DNA from: Gnetum montanum
Taxonomy: Eukaryota > Streptophyta > Gnetopsida > Gnetales > Gnetaceae
Direction of reading: 5' to 3'
Assembly: GCA_015680685.1 (NCBI GenBank)
Contig: MNCI01011812.1
Span: forward strand, 62,001 to 126,000
DNA length: 64,000 nucleotides
The position numbers and the translations under genes are program-made. Below the pieces are notes generated by a model. The model did no database searches, had not been told where the DNA came from, and worked only from the letters and a program-made list of their open reading frames with translations. Shown in pieces: positions 34,032-46,325 of this stretch. Every line of letters begins with the position of its first letter. The stretch's first letter is position 1.

Positions 34032-34830
34032 TCATGAGTTATCATTTTAGTTGACTACGATATCGCATACGCGATATCATAGCCTGTCTCCTCATCTATA
34101 AATAAGAGGTAGATAGATCTATTAGGAATTAGTTTTTAGAGTTGTTAAGTTTAAGTTTCTTTTTACAGTAGTTTTTCTCTCAACCCTTCTCTCCTAGTGT
34201 ATGCCCGTAGTGTGGTGATTGTAATTGTACGGCATCCTTATTTGAGTGTGATGTACTTGGACATGTACATGATAGGCAATAAAGATCGAGATTACTTCGT
34301 CATTGCAGCATTCACTTAGTTTAATTAATTAATTATTTAATTGTTATTTACTGCTTTCTTAGTTAACACCTCTCACCCTTATCTCCTAGTAACACAGAAT
34401 GAGTACGACTTAATCATGAGCATTCAAGTGTGACTACTTGGTAACCCAGTAGCGTACTTTGGCCATGCGCTTGGTAATCCCAGTGGTAGTCGTGCACGAG
34501 GTCCAAGATGTGTATGGATGATTAAGGAATGGATGCTCATCGCACTTAGGCTAGCTTAGATTCTCTCTCACCCTCTCTCTCTTAGCTTAGTTAATATTAT
34601 TTTCCATTATCTCCAGGAGTAGCATTAGTATAGAAACACATCATACACCTCATGCTGGACTAAACCATACGTGACAAAGTTAACACTAGTCCAAATGGGA
34701 AGACAGTGAACTGCAACCTAAGAATAACTATCTAGATACCACAACTAGTTTGTTTGTGGAGTTCGACCGGATTGTGCGTGAAATGCTCGTATTCGTATGG
34801 TTGAGTGTAGGGGTACCTCACCACTCATCA
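34032..34830 (+). repeat. 3' LTR of element A
   Basis: About 799 bases from a degraded TGATGAG (here TCATGAG) to CACTCATCA. It has a near-perfect palindrome GATATCGCATACGCGATATC at 34059-34078 and CTATAAATAAGAGG near 34095. It aligns with 5183-6005. Confidence 0.85.
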
Positions 34831-37148
34831 AAGTGTAAATATAAATATTATTTAAAAGCTTTAAAGTAATTTACTTTACTTTGAATTTATAACTTTATCT
34901 CAAATTGAATCTATTTCTACAACTTTTGGTTTTCTTAGATGTTTTTTCTTTTGTAAAATCAATCTTCTAAATTGTAAAAAAGAATTAGTATTACAAGCAA
35001 GCATGAAGACTCATATTTAGCAAATTACATATTATAATCTTCCTAATTCTTCTAACTTTTGCCATCATGGAGGACATTTTTTTAACGCTTTTCTTTTTCT
35101 TCTCATGAGAAAATATGCTAAAGAAAATAAAAAACACATTGAAGTTGAAGAAAAAAAATAATATGAAATTGAAGATATGAAAAATCAAGTTAATATCAAT
35201 GATAAGAATGATCAAATGGAAATAACAAATCTAGGAAATACAAAAACTTACGTAAATACTTTTACTATATTACAAGAAGTATTGATTAACTTATACATAT
35301 AGCTTGTAAGAAAAATATTATCTTATTTTACAAGAATACTATTAACTCAAAGATTAAAGCTATTATTAACAATAGAGTTAAAGAAGATGGTAGCAACCCT
35401 TGATGTAAGATTAGTCGTAAGCAACAAGGTGAAGGTCATCCAAAAGTTGTGCTACCATTTTTGATGAATCTTATTTTGATACAAATATTAATATTAAGCT
35501 ATAGTTCTTTATATTGAATCCTTTTGCTATTTTAAGTTTAAATATAGATGCTGAAAAGTAATGTAAATGTTGTTAGGACCAAGACCTTTATAAATTGGTT
35601 TTGTTAAAGGTAGATAGATCATAAATAATATTATTGCATCTTGGGAGGGAATGTAGTGGGCTTCTAATACTAACCAAGACATTTCTTTTATTAAGTTAGA
35701 TTATGCCAAAGCTTAAGAAAGGATTGAATGAAATTTCATTATTTATAATCTCTATAAATTAAGATTTGGTAATTATTTTATTCAACTTGTTCGTACCCTA
35801 CTCACTAATGGTAATGCTCATGTTGCGACTAATTTTGGATTAACTTCCTTCTTTTTCTTCAACATTCAATTCGTTAAGGTTGTCCTTTAGCTCATTTTCT
35901 CCTTATTATTGATGCAGATTTTCTTTCACATAAATTGCATTATGATCTACAAAGGAATTTCATTAAGGGCATTTTAACTGATGACCATGATATGAAATTA
36001 CTTAACATGTACTTTGCAAATGATTCTTTTTTTATGATTAACAATTCTCTACAACATATCAATACTCCTTTAGCTATAGTGAAGGATTAATGCATGTTAT
36101 TTGGCTCCCAAATAAATTAGTAAAAATCTATTGTTTATTTTAATGGAAATATTGGCAAGTAGGTTACTCTCAAGCCTTGGAAAATCTTGAGGAAAAATTC
36201 TGTCTTCAAAATTTTAGGAATTTCTTTTGAGCCCAATCTTAATATTTTATGAAATTATGTGGTTGATAAAATTGAAAAAATCTTGATAAATGAAAAGAAA
36301 TAAGGATCACACATACTAGCAAAGCTTTAATCATTAAGAAAATGCTTCAATCAACTCATGTTTATTAATTTAGTTGCTAGGTTGGTTCAAAAACTTCTTA
36401 TGAGAGAATTGATTGTATTATTTATTGGTTTCTTTGGTCTACTAAGCAACATAGAAAAGGTTTTTTTATAGTTGGTTGGGATATTTCCACTAGTAGTAAG
36501 AAAGATGGAGAACTTGGCCTCATTAATTATCATAACTAAAGGAATTTATCTTGTAGCAAAATCAATTGCAAAGTGTATTAATGAAGATGATGTTTGGATG
36601 CTCCTTTTAAAAAAATAGGCTTATGTAAGGAAAACCTAAGAATGATAACAATTGGTCTTCTAATAACTTTTGTCATTGTGTTTCTTTTTCTTAGGCCATT
36701 TCTATTATTAATTCTCTAATTCTTAAACAAATTTGGAAAATGTGGTGCAAGCATAGTAAAAATTGGAATTATAGTCATATTATAGTATTAGAAGATATGT
36801 TTCAACAAATTAGCCCATGGTGGCTTCCCTTTAAAGAAGGAGCTTGGGCTACTAATGCATCTAGATTGTGTACCACTTGGAGTAGATTTACTATTGCTAT
36901 GGCTTTTTGTTTGTGTATGCATGATAGATGGATTACCTAGAATGAAGCTTGTAGCCTTTATGGTTTGAATAAAAAGAGATTTTTTTTTGAAAAATTAAGT
37001 CCTAATCATGAAAATTTACCTAAAGTTGACAACAATTTGCATTAGGCTTTTACAAATATTTTTCAAAAGAATGAAAGATATGTTTTTCCTTTTAATTTGA
37101 AAGTTGCTTATGAGATTATTATAAAGAATGATTTTATTCATAACAAAT
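34831..37148 (+). mobile_element. Decayed LINE (L1-type) with reverse transcriptase remnant
   Basis: The AT-rich sequence between two LTR elements reads in pieces as a non-LTR reverse transcriptase: GFVKGR..INNII near 35600, FIKLDYAKA followed by RIE and NFIIYNLYKLRFGNYFIQL near 35690-35790, then in another frame GCPLAHFLLIIDADFLSHKL near 35885, and FANDSFFMI near 36015 where the active FADD box has become FAND. Further on, KKDGELGLINYHN (near 36500) corresponds to the GGLGL motif of plant LINE C-termini. Many stops and frameshifts show it is old. The 5' endonuclease part is not recognisable and the 3' end is cut by element B. Confidence 0.7.
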
Positions 37149-38028
37149 TGATGAATGGAGAGGTACCCCTACACCCAACCATATGAATCACAAAGCATTC
37201 ACACACGATCTAGTTGAATTTTATGAACTCTATAGTTTTCAGTGCACTAGTTCTCTAGGAGTGAACTGGGTGTTGAGAACATTCTTGTCTTCCCAACTAC
37301 ACTTGTGAAGCTCGAGGGTATGGTTTAATGGTAATTGAGGTACATAAGTTTTATCATTTTATGTTTTATGGTTTTGGTACTTAAAATAAATAGGGTAAAG
37401 AATGAAGTAATTTAATATCTACTTTAACCTAATTGTCTAACTATTGTGTAACTAGTTCTAACATAAGTATCTGGTCCCACTTGTCGTACACATCTGAACC
37501 CATATAATGTTGCTAGGTTACTAAGCATTAGGCGTTGCTAAGATTATCAAACATCATATGCATGCTCAAAGCAGTTGTCCTTATGTGTTTACTTAATTGC
37601 TATTCAGGTTATCTTGCTTAATTACTTAATTAGCTTAATTACTAAGGAACATTAAATAAATAAATAAAAACATTAAATGCATGAATAAAATATTTAAGCT
37701 ATCCAGAATGCTGCAAGATTTATCAAGAAGCTCGTCTTTATTGTTGCACACACTATTATGCTTAGGTACAATAGTGTTCGAAGAAAAATCCATACACTCA
37801 ATGACTTCTGCTATGGGCACTCAGGAAAATATTTTAACTTTAAAATGGAAAAATTACAAGAGCTTCACCATAACTATGATTGAATGATGCCTAAACATAG
37901 TAGGTTGACATGTATTTATAGGGAATAATAGAACCTACGTCAATGGGGCTGCATTAATGCATCAAATGATGCATCAAGAGGGCCTAGTTGATGAGGCCTC
38001 ATTGACATGGCCAATCTATGACTCATCA
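37149..38028 (-). repeat. 3' LTR of element B
   Basis: 880 bases, TGATGA at one end and TCATCA at the other, followed inward by a purine-rich CATGGGGATA tract (minus strand, 38042-38029). On the minus strand CTATAAATAC lies about 110 bases in, preceded by TCAA(C/T)(T/G)AGGCC-type repeats. Confidence 0.85.
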
Positions 38029-38252
38029 TATCCCCATGAATGAATAAAAACTTTTTCTCAAGTTCTTTAGAAAATTAGGAAGGTATGAGATTATTGACTA
38101 GCACATGACTCAACAAGACTACATGATAAAATTGAGTGCTCGAGTGTATGGATCAACAAAATTACAAATTAGGGTGTTCATGACACAAAATTGAACACTA
38201 AACAAAAATCAAACAACACATCCTCTGATGGCATGAAGATTTTTTGAGAAGA

Positions 38253-41058
38253 TCACACGATCCTAGGTGGTGGGGGCTCTTGAGGCTCCAATGAACCTTC
38301 TCCAGCTTTAGACACATGTGATGGTCGAGGCTATTGTGGCTGTCCAGCTACTGTTGCAACTTCTAGTGGGAGGTGGAAAGCATCTAAAAATGCTTTTATT
38401 TTTCTCTTCTTACTCCATGGATCACGTATGGTCCACGCAACTTCGCCAATGTGGGCCAAAATGGGCACATCCCAAGGATAGGGAATTACTAGGAATACCT
38501 CCTTAGTATTGATGAACTATGCAACGAATTATTTATGTTTGATATCAAACACCTTAACTGTGTTCTGTAGCTCTTGGTAGTCATTCATTCTCCTAGCTAG
38601 GTTCTCGGTAGTTGATTGTTGATTAGTGAATCATGCCTTGAGAACTTCAAGTTTAGCATTTGCCATCTCAAGCTTTTTCTTAGTGTCCTTGTGGTGCTTG
38701 AACTTGGCCTCATATAACAAGTATGAGCTAGCCATCTATTTTTCAAGTTTTGACCATGATCATCTGGTAGTTAGCATTGCCAGGTTTGCATATCAAAGAT
38801 TGGCTATATACTCTGTCACTTTTAAATTTGCAACTTTTTCAGGTAGATCTCCTCTTTGTTGTAGGCATCTATATTATCAATGATGTGCTACCACACCTCT
38901 CTTTCTTGCTAGAGTTACTAGAGGGCCTCATTTACTTTTGCCTTAGCCACTTGGATATGTTTCTCATTCACTTCTTTCTACAAGGCAACCTAGTCATGGT
39001 AGTCATTATTTACTCTCTCAAATTTGAAAGCCTCATTTTTCCAAGTAGTGATTTCAATAGTAGAATTTTGGCATAAGGCATGGACTTCCTTCATAGATAG
39101 ATTGTAATTCTCTATATTCAATTTCCTCAATTCTCTATTCACTATAGCAAGATACTACTGTTGTTGATGAATAAATTCTTACATCTATTGTTGTTATCCA
39201 TCAACATTTTGTAGACAATGGTTTTCTACAGTCAACGTTTCATTTTCTTGGTGCATCTAAACCAAGCCCTTCTGAACTAAGTAGGTTTTTGCTTCTACTA
39301 TGAATTGGTTGAAGATGGTCATTATCATTCCCTTCTTAGCTTGTTTTAATTATTCTTAAAGCTGCTAAAAAGCTTTATCTCTAGTTATTGTAGGGCTAAG
39401 GAGTATAGGATCAACAAAATGAGCACGTAGTTTAGTAACCTCTGTAGCCAAGTGTTGGTTTTGTGCTTGAGCCATTTCAAGTTACCTTTCTAGGATGATG
39501 CATTTACCCTTTACTTCAAGTAGCTTTAGTTGGGTTATAGTAATGTTATCCAAAAAACAAAAGATGTTTGGAATCAATTGCCTGGTCCCCACCAGTTGAT
39601 CTAGCAACTCTTCATGTTGGGTTGCACTTATTCTTCCACTGATAATTCCTATGAATATCTGCACATCTCAAAGTGTAGATACATCTAGTATAGATGTTGT
39701 AGGTGAATTAAGTGCTTTTTCAATTCAGTCAGCAGCCACTTTTATAGCTATCTCCTATCCTTGGTGCCACATCACCAGTATAGTTACTCCCTCACCCTCC
39801 TCCAAGCACACTAAAAAGAAGGTGACATTCCCAAAGATTTCTAAGAATATATGGTGTTGAGATAGAGACATCGTTACCTCTCAGGCACTAAGATTCAATC
39901 TCGTGGGTAGCTACATTCATTGGGCTGAGAATATTGGGCCACCTCCCTCCATCTGACTAATTTTTCGAGCCACTTCATTAAGGTAATTCATCACTAGTCG
40001 ATATATAGATGGATCTCCACCACTTATTTCTACTCATTGCTCTACTCATGCAAGAGTTGTTCTTAGATTTTGTGTAAGCACTCAATGGCTACATGGGCCT
40101 TTGGCATTATTTCTTGAGTGGATGGCAGAGGTGGCATTTGCTACTCCTCTTCCTTGAACATGATAGGTGTCTTGTCCTTCATCATCTCAGACTAAGATGC
40201 AATGGGAGTATGCTTGATCATGTCATTAGCGTAGCAAATTATTCTTGCCCTTTTGCAAAGTTTTTGGATGAGGCATGGGAAATGCAGGGTTTTCTTTTCA
40301 TGTTCATTTTCTTTGAAATGCTTTTCTATCTCTAGATAGATCAATTGTAGAAGGTTTTCTATAAATCTTTTGCTTATAGCGATGCATGCTTGGGCAGAGA
40401 AGGTAGTCACCTTATTGGGCCTCATCATTTAATTAAGGTGATAGGCTTCTATCTTGAAGTATACATGTTTAATCAGTGTGAGTGCATCAAACTCTTTATG
40501 GTCAACCCCATAACATCACTGGGTCCACTCCTTTTTAGCCCTTGGGTTAGCCTGTACGATAGCTTCAACCAAGTAAAGCACTTGAATATCCTTGATCTTC
40601 ACCATGGATCCTACCCTTCTATTGTTCTAGAAGACATACATCTCTTTCATGTACCACTCCCCTTTAGAAGTAATGATTGGCCACATGGAAGAGGTTTGCA
40701 ATTGTATCTTCACCTCTGCTAGAACATGCTCTGGGAATGGCCTAAAGTTTACTTCTTGAAGAACTGAGTGTTGAACATCATGGGGCCTGATTGTGTCAAG
40801 GCAGGCTTATGTTAATGTAACTTCAAGTCTCAGTATGGGCACTAGTGCCTCTCTTCATTGCAATTGTTCTATTACAACCTCTTCTTTAGGAATTTGTCTA
40901 ATAGATTCCACTTTAGGCTCCTCTTGAAGAGGTCTTATTGCATGATTTTATTTTTCCTATTCTTGGGCTTGTTCTTGTTGGCCCCTTCCAATTCTGGGTC
41001 ATTTCTTCCTTGGTTGAAAGGATCCTCCTTCCTATGGTCATTTTGGCCTTGGTTCCAT
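38253..41058 (-). pseudogene. ORF3 of element B
   Basis: ATG at 41058-41056, directly after an acceptor-like GTGATTATAG; natural stop TGA at 38255-38253 after a proline-rich tail (PPPPRIV). It has the same domain order as ORF3 of C: N-terminal region, plant-transposon-type domain (about 40200-40800), coiled coil (about 38500-39700) and conserved C-terminal block. Stops and frameshifts are frequent. It is the homologue of the frames at 911-3798, 31053-33839 and 47462-50317. Confidence 0.7.
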
Positions 41059-41931
41059 CTATAATCACAACATGACTATGGGTTAGCAATTATTGTGTAA
41101 CATGAAAAAATTGGGATACCTTATCTCATTAGGAAGGTTACACTTGGCTAAGTTATGATTATGGTTGATTTGATCAATTTTAATTATTAAATTATTTTTT
41201 TGATGTTGATAAATGATTATAGTCATACCAGAGATTGTTGAAAAGCTTAAACTCCCAAAAATCAATGGTTTTTATTATCATTGTATTCATNTAGAGATTG
41301 TTGAAAAGCTTAAACTCCCAAAAATCAATGGTTTTTATTATCATTGTATTCATTAATCCTTGGGGGATGAAACATTTTTGTTAAAAACCTTAAGGTTTAC
41401 AACCCCCACAACAAAGAGCTTACCTTTGGTAGTTGCAGGATCAAAGAATGGAGTGATTTGAATAGATGGTTGAAAAGTTATAGGCTCTGGAAGGTGTTGA
41501 AAAATGATAAAAAATTCCCTCTTGTTGTGAAGAAAATGATAAAAATTTGCAAAGTGTTCGATAATATTTATAGACCTTTTGCATTGCATTGATAGGGCTT
41601 AGTTGACAGGGCCCAACAACTGCATCAACTAGGCCTAATCGACATGGCTATTGACCACCATTGACTTTGATCAAACTTGAAAATACAAGGAGCTTTTGAC
41701 TAAAATTGGAGTTAAATGGAAGTCTAAAAATAAACGAACATGATGAAAATAGTAGAAGAGGATGTTGAAGCCTAGAAAATTGAGAAATGGTTGGAGAATG
41801 AAATGTTATGAAGGTTTTAAGGAGCACAAAGCTTGATGTACAATGAAGCATGTGAAAGATAGGATTGTAGCAATGTCTAAGCTAAGGGACTTAACTATCT
41901 AAGCTAAGAGATATGCAAGTGGGTCCTCCCC
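41059..41931 (-). promoter_or_regulatory. ORF3 leader and internal promoter-like module of element B
   Basis: On the minus strand: conserved box (41931-41912), CATGTCGATTAGGCC-type repeats (about 41645-41590) like those in this element's LTR, GGTCTATAAATATT (41576-41563), AGAGGGAATTTTTTATC (about 41524-41505), a strong donor-like AAAG/GTAAGC (intron would start at 41423) and an acceptor-like ATAG at 41060-41059 touching the ORF3 start. The implied leader intron is 365 bases. This is the clearest donor of the set. Within it lies a 61-base duplication around N at 41291, which looks like an assembly fault. Confidence 0.5.
41230..41353. other. Single N flanked by a 61-base exact duplication (assembly fault)
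   Basis: 41230-41290 and 41293-41353 are the same sequence, separated by the N at 41291 and one base. The same pattern occurs at 56075 and 60732. It looks like two overlapping contig ends joined without merging. Confidence 0.8.
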
Positions 41932-43104
41932 ATAATAGGCACACATCCTTTTTGCCCTTGCATAACCTTAACCAAGGAGTCCATGGGCCCCATAGTTAAT
42001 TAATGGTCATGAAAAGTTAAGGACCAACAAAAAATAATCTATCTAAGAATTCCAACACATAAAACTAAGACATCAAGCATAATAAGAGTGCCTGGATAGC
42101 ATAGATGGATGATTGAGAAGGTAAGATGGAATCCCAAATTGAGGTCATAATAAGTGCTTAGTGAAGTTTTTATTTAAAATGACTTGAGAAGATCCATTCT
42201 TAGTCCAAACCAAAATCAACCTCTTTTAGTGACTTCACATCACCACTCTAAGACCAATCTACCCCTTCAAAACACAAGAGTGTTCCTATAGAACAATCAC
42301 CATTCCATAAAGAGAAGAGAAGAAAGCAAGGAGTGAGAAAAGGCTTTAGTTAGAGGGGACCTTCAGGCATGGGTAACATGTCTTTCTAGTTCCATAACCA
42401 ATGTTTGTAGCCTGTTTATTTGTCTAAGGGGTTTTATTTTAATTCCCATCATGTTGTTTTTTTCCCTTTATTTTTGGATGGAAACCACACCATGTAAAGA
42501 GTGTATTTGACTTCCTATTATTGGATGACATAGAATGGTAAGAAGTCTATGAAAACACTTAAGCACCTAAGTAAGTAGAAGAATACAAAGAGTATAAAGT
42601 CCCCTTAAAGTCACATCCTATGTAAACCTTTGAATACTTCCTAATTCCAAAAACTACCAAAGGTCACAAATTTATTAAAAGTTTATTTAATAAAAGGGAC
42701 CTCAAACTTCCAGAATAAGGAAAATCATAGAGGTTGTGGATGGGTGGATGATATGGATTCACTACCTATTCTATCAAAAATAAATCATGTCTTAGTCATC
42801 AAACATCAAAATTCAAAAATAAAAACCAAACATTAACATTCACAACAGTAAGCATAAACCACCATTAGTAAACAACAACATTGGCATTGTTTCCTACGTT
42901 AATAAAGCACTTTTATTAGAAAAAGTAGTGAAAATACACACACAGAAAAATAAAGTAAAATATAAAATATATAAGAAAGTATAAAATATTCAAAAAAGAT
43001 AAAACATAATAATAATGTTGTAAAACAAAAAATTGAGAAAATCAATAGAATGAAAAACCAAAAAAGGTAAAAATTAACAAAGTGTAAAACAAAAAGTGAA
43101 AAAC
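41932..43104 (-). other. Post-integrase spacer of element B
   Basis: AT-rich, no credible gene. Near 42900-43100 it has the A-rich (minus: T-rich) tract that follows integrase in A and C. Confidence 0.5.
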
Positions 43105-43999
43105 TAAGGAGCCATATGTAGCATAGATGGCCATTTCCTCCATGACTGAGTTGAAAGGAGGAGACATGGAATATAAAGCATGGTTGTCCATCCAATGAGG
43201 TAGTAGTTGCACTAGCTTGTCTTAGCTCTAAGAAAGGTTTCACTTGTTGGATGTTGACTAATTGCATGTGGGCTCTTAGGTTTGTAGATTAACATGGTCC
43301 CAAAGAGAAATGTTTCATCAATTATATAAGCTTCCTCCCACAACATTGGAACTTTTTTTTCTAGGGTACATATGTGGGGTTCCAGTAGATAACCTTATCT
43401 CCAGGTTGAAATTTTTCTTTTCATATTTTAAGGTCATGATGCTACTTGTTAAATGCCTTATGCGCTTCATTCAAAGATAGGGCCACTAATTGATTTTTGT
43501 ATATCACGTTAAGGTTGATCAATATTTCTTTTTGTGCTAGACTTAAGTCAAGATCTAGATCACATGTTGTTGAGAGTGTACAAAGCTTGGACTGAATTGG
43601 GAGCATTGGAAGTTTTCCGCACACTAACTCATAAGGAGAGTAGCCAATAGGGAGTTTCCATGTTGAGCAGTAGCCCTAAAGGACATCTTTGAGTTAGTCT
43701 CTTCTATATTTCCTAATAGTTTTTGTTAGAATCTTTGTAATCTTATTGCTAGCTACCTTTGCCTAACCATTGGCTTGGGGGTGATAAGGTGTTAATTTAT
43801 GTTTGACCTCCAAACATTACATGATTTTTTGTAAAGTGGCACTTGTAAAATGAGTTCCATTGTTAGAAATTAGTGCATGTGGCATCCAAAACTTGTTTGC
43901 AACATTTTTTTGTACAAATCGAGCAATTGCAAATGATGTACAGTGGGTGACAGTTACCACTTCTGCCCATTTAGTGCAGTAGTCGACTGCTATGATGAT

Positions 44000-44402
44000 N
44001 NNNNNNNNNNNNNNNNNNNNNNNNNNNNNNNNNNNNNNNNNNNNNNNNNNNNNNNNNNNNNNNNNNNNNNNNNNNNNNNNNNNNNNNNNNNNNNNNNNNN
44101 NNNNNNNNNNNNNNNNNNNNNNNNNNNNNNNNNNNNNNNNNNNNNNNNNNNNNNNNNNNNNNNNNNNNNNNNNNNNNNNNNNNNNNNNNNNNNNNNNNNN
44201 NNNNNNNNNNNNNNNNNNNNNNNNNNNNNNNNNNNNNNNNNNNNNNNNNNNNNNNNNNNNNNNNNNNNNNNNNNNNNNNNNNNNNNNNNNNNNNNNNNNN
44301 NNNNNNNNNNNNNNNNNNNNNNNNNNNNNNNNNNNNNNNNNNNNNNNNNNNNNNNNNNNNNNNNNNNNNNNNNNNNNNNNNNNNNNNNNNNNNNNNNNNN
44401 NN
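44000..44402. other. Assembly gap (403 N)
   Basis: A run of N inside the integrase of B. The missing part should contain the 5' half of the LTR fragment at 44403-44786 and part of integrase. Frames called across it are meaningless. Confidence 0.95.
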
Positions 44403-44786
44403 GAGCACTTGCGTTACATGTGGTGATCCCAGTAATGGTTAGCGTTTGGTAAGCCACAGTTGCATAGTTCAGGGTGTGTCCGGCAAGTGGGAACGGATGC
44501 TGATGCTAGTTAATTTAGACTTAGGAAATTAGTTAGAGTTAGTTAGTTTATCAACCCTTTCCTCTGATAGCATAGGAGATAAGCCAAAAATACCAAAAAA
44601 ATCACATACCTCAGACTTTCTTAACCATACACCATGACACATACAAGCAAGCCTGGGAAGACAACGAACGATTAACCCTAAGTGTTTCTTGTGGTGTTAA
44701 GGCATTTAGTCTGCGGAGTTCGACCGGATCGCGCATGTACGCTCGTATTCGTATGGTGGAGTGTAGGGGTACCTCGCCACTCATCA
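44403..44786 (+). repeat. Solo-LTR fragment (3' half) inserted in element B
   Basis: It ends GTAGGGGTACCTCGCCACTC then ATCA at 44786, the family LTR end, in plus orientation, opposite to B. Upstream sequence resembles the LTR of C read in reverse. Integrase sequence of B resumes at 44787. Because the other end is in the gap, a truncated element rather than a solo LTR is possible. Confidence 0.65.
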
Positions 44787-44989
44787 ACGTCCCTAAATAT
44801 TGTTGGCCAATAGTATCCTACGATTAGGATTTTTATGATCATGCATCTCCTTGCATAGTGGCCTCTGCAAGGGCCTTCATGAGCATCCTAGAAAATGCAT
44901 AATTGTTTTGCATCAAGGAAACACTGATGAACTAGGTCATTGATGCATACCTTGTAAAGGTGTCCATTAATTTCCATGAAGTACTTAGC

Positions 44990-45876
44990 CAAATGAAGAA
45001 ACTATTGTTCCTTCCTAAAGTCTAGATTTTGTGGCATCTCTTGAGTGAGAAGGTAAGTGAGGATGTTATCATACCATTTTTTTTCTAAAGGCATTTGTTC
45101 ATTTACTACTCCAATAAAAAGGAATTCATTTGGAAATTGATTAAAGAGTGGGCTCTCTTCCTCTTTGTTATCCCATATTAACTGAGAGAGATGGTCAATG
45201 ACCACATTCTTAGTCCCCTTTCAATCTCCCACTGTGAGATTGAATTCCTGCAAGATCATGAGCCACCATATAATATGAGGGCTCACCATTGGCTTGTTCA
45301 TTAGGAAGCCAATGGCACTATGATCTATGTGCATAAATATTTTATAACCAAGAACATAGTGCCTAAAATTTTTGAGAGCATACAACACTACCATTAGTTC
45401 TTTCTCAATCGTGGTGTAATTCAACTATGCATCCACAATGCTTTAGCTTGCACAGTGGATGTAATATGGACATTTATTGATGTGTAATTCCTTGGATGAC
45501 CTTATCTTTTCCAAGTCTACCTCAATCCCTGCCTAAGTAATTCTATGCCTCAGTACTATGCCTTCCTAGACCATTAAATGGTTTTTCTACCAATTGGGCC
45601 TAAGGTTAATTTTGATACATCTTTTCAATACTTGTTCAAGGTGGCCTAGGGCTTGCTCAAATGTAGCTCCATAGGTATAGGATTCATCTATAAAGACTTC
45701 TGCCTTGCTACCAATTTGTTGTTGAAAAATACTAAGGATCAAGTGTTGGAATGTTGTAGGAGCATTACATAGACCAAACGACATCTTGCAATATGTAAAG
45801 GTCTGCCATGAACTCATGAATGTTGTTTTGGCCTAATCCTCTAACACAATATGGATTCGGTTATAGCCACTATAAT
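44990..45876 (-). pseudogene. RNase H and partial reverse transcriptase of element B
   Basis: Reverse transcriptase is readable from 45876 down: MSFGLCNAPTTFQHLILS, then FIDESYTYG, where the active box F(M)DD has become IDE. RNase H follows (NYTTIEKELMVVLYALKNFRH, shortened to IEKELMVVLYALKNF; then HIDHSAIGFLMNKP). Compared with C, about 290 bases between the end of reverse transcriptase and RNase H are deleted near 45480. The upstream half of the enzyme is separated from this part by the LTR of D at 45877. Confidence 0.75.
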
Positions 45877-46325
45877 TGATGAGCGGTGAGGTATCCCTAT
45901 GCTCAACCATACAAATATGAGCATCCACACACGATCCAGTTGAATTCCAAGGACTAAGTGCTTATGCGTCTTTGTGGAACAAGAATGGGTTGATCAATCA
46001 TTGTCTTCCCAAGCTTACTTATATGTCATGATTGTATAGTTAAGTAAACTTGAGGCATATGATTTTTTATACTTTTTATGTGTTTTTATGTCCTGCTACT
46101 AATAAGGGAGGAGAGAGATAACTAAGTAACTAATTTAATTTGACTACTTATTAACTAGGCTCTAACTAATCCTAACACCGGTATCTGTTCTCACTTGCTA
46201 TACACATCTTGAACCAGTGCAACACTACTAGGATTACCAAATGCTAATTGTTACTAGGTTACCAAGGGTTACACATATGCTCAAAGTGATCGTACTATGT
46301 GTGTTTACTTAGGAGAGTTGTAGGG
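45877..46325 (-). repeat. 3' LTR of element D, left piece
   Basis: It begins TGATGAGCGG inside the reverse transcriptase of B and is cut at 46325 by element C. The remainder continues at 59536-59885. Joined length is about 800 bases, like the LTRs of A. Confidence 0.85.
46321..46325 (-). repeat. Target site duplication of element C, left
   Basis: TAGGG, identical to 59531-59535. Confidence 0.9.

Larger units (their letters stand above)
5183..34830 (+). mobile_element. Element A: Athila-like LTR retrotransposon without pol, interrupted by element F
   Basis: It has a 5' LTR (5183-6005), a primer binding site (6006-6027), gag (6135-7976), a pol-less junction, a tandemly duplicated spacer/ORF3 start, ORF3 (31053-33839), a polypurine tract and a 3' LTR (34032-34830). 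Element F (11037-29620) is inserted in the second copy of the duplication. Without F it is about 11 kb. Protease, reverse transcriptase and integrase are absent, so it could move only with enzymes supplied by relatives such as C. The five bases flanking the two LTRs (ATTTC and AAGTG) do not match, so the ends may have been altered by recombination. Confidence 0.8.
43105..44990 (-). pseudogene. Integrase of element B, split by a gap and a solo LTR
   Basis: The minus strand reads the C-terminal and core parts at 43105-43999 (for example LNVIYKNQLVALSLNEAHKAF near 43480) and the zinc-region end from 44787 up. Between them are 403 Ns and an LTR fragment in the opposite orientation. In the core, the codon for the third catalytic residue (43757-43759) reads Lys (AKV) instead of Glu. 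Homology with the integrase of C shows that about 180 bases of core are hidden in the gap or lost. Confidence 0.65.
37149..45876 (-). mobile_element. Element B: Athila-like retrotransposon, 3' part, interrupted by D
   Basis: Read on the minus strand, the order is reverse transcriptase (cut at 45876 by the LTR of D), RNase H, integrase (with sequence gap and a solo-LTR fragment), spacer, ORF3 and 3' LTR (37149-38028). The 5' part lies beyond D, outside the window. The left target flank is CAAAT, within the LINE. Confidence 0.8.

Noticed and set aside
5183-34830. Treating the 8-11 kb and 29-31 kb similarity as two separate elements
   Set aside because: Both borders fit a tandem duplication interrupted by F; there is no LTR between the copies.
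34991-35215. Phe/Ile-rich minus-strand frame at 35 kb as a membrane protein
   Set aside because: Low-complexity A/T-rich LINE sequence read on the wrong strand.
43943-44457. Open frames across the N run
   Set aside because: They consist of unknown bases; no coding evidence.
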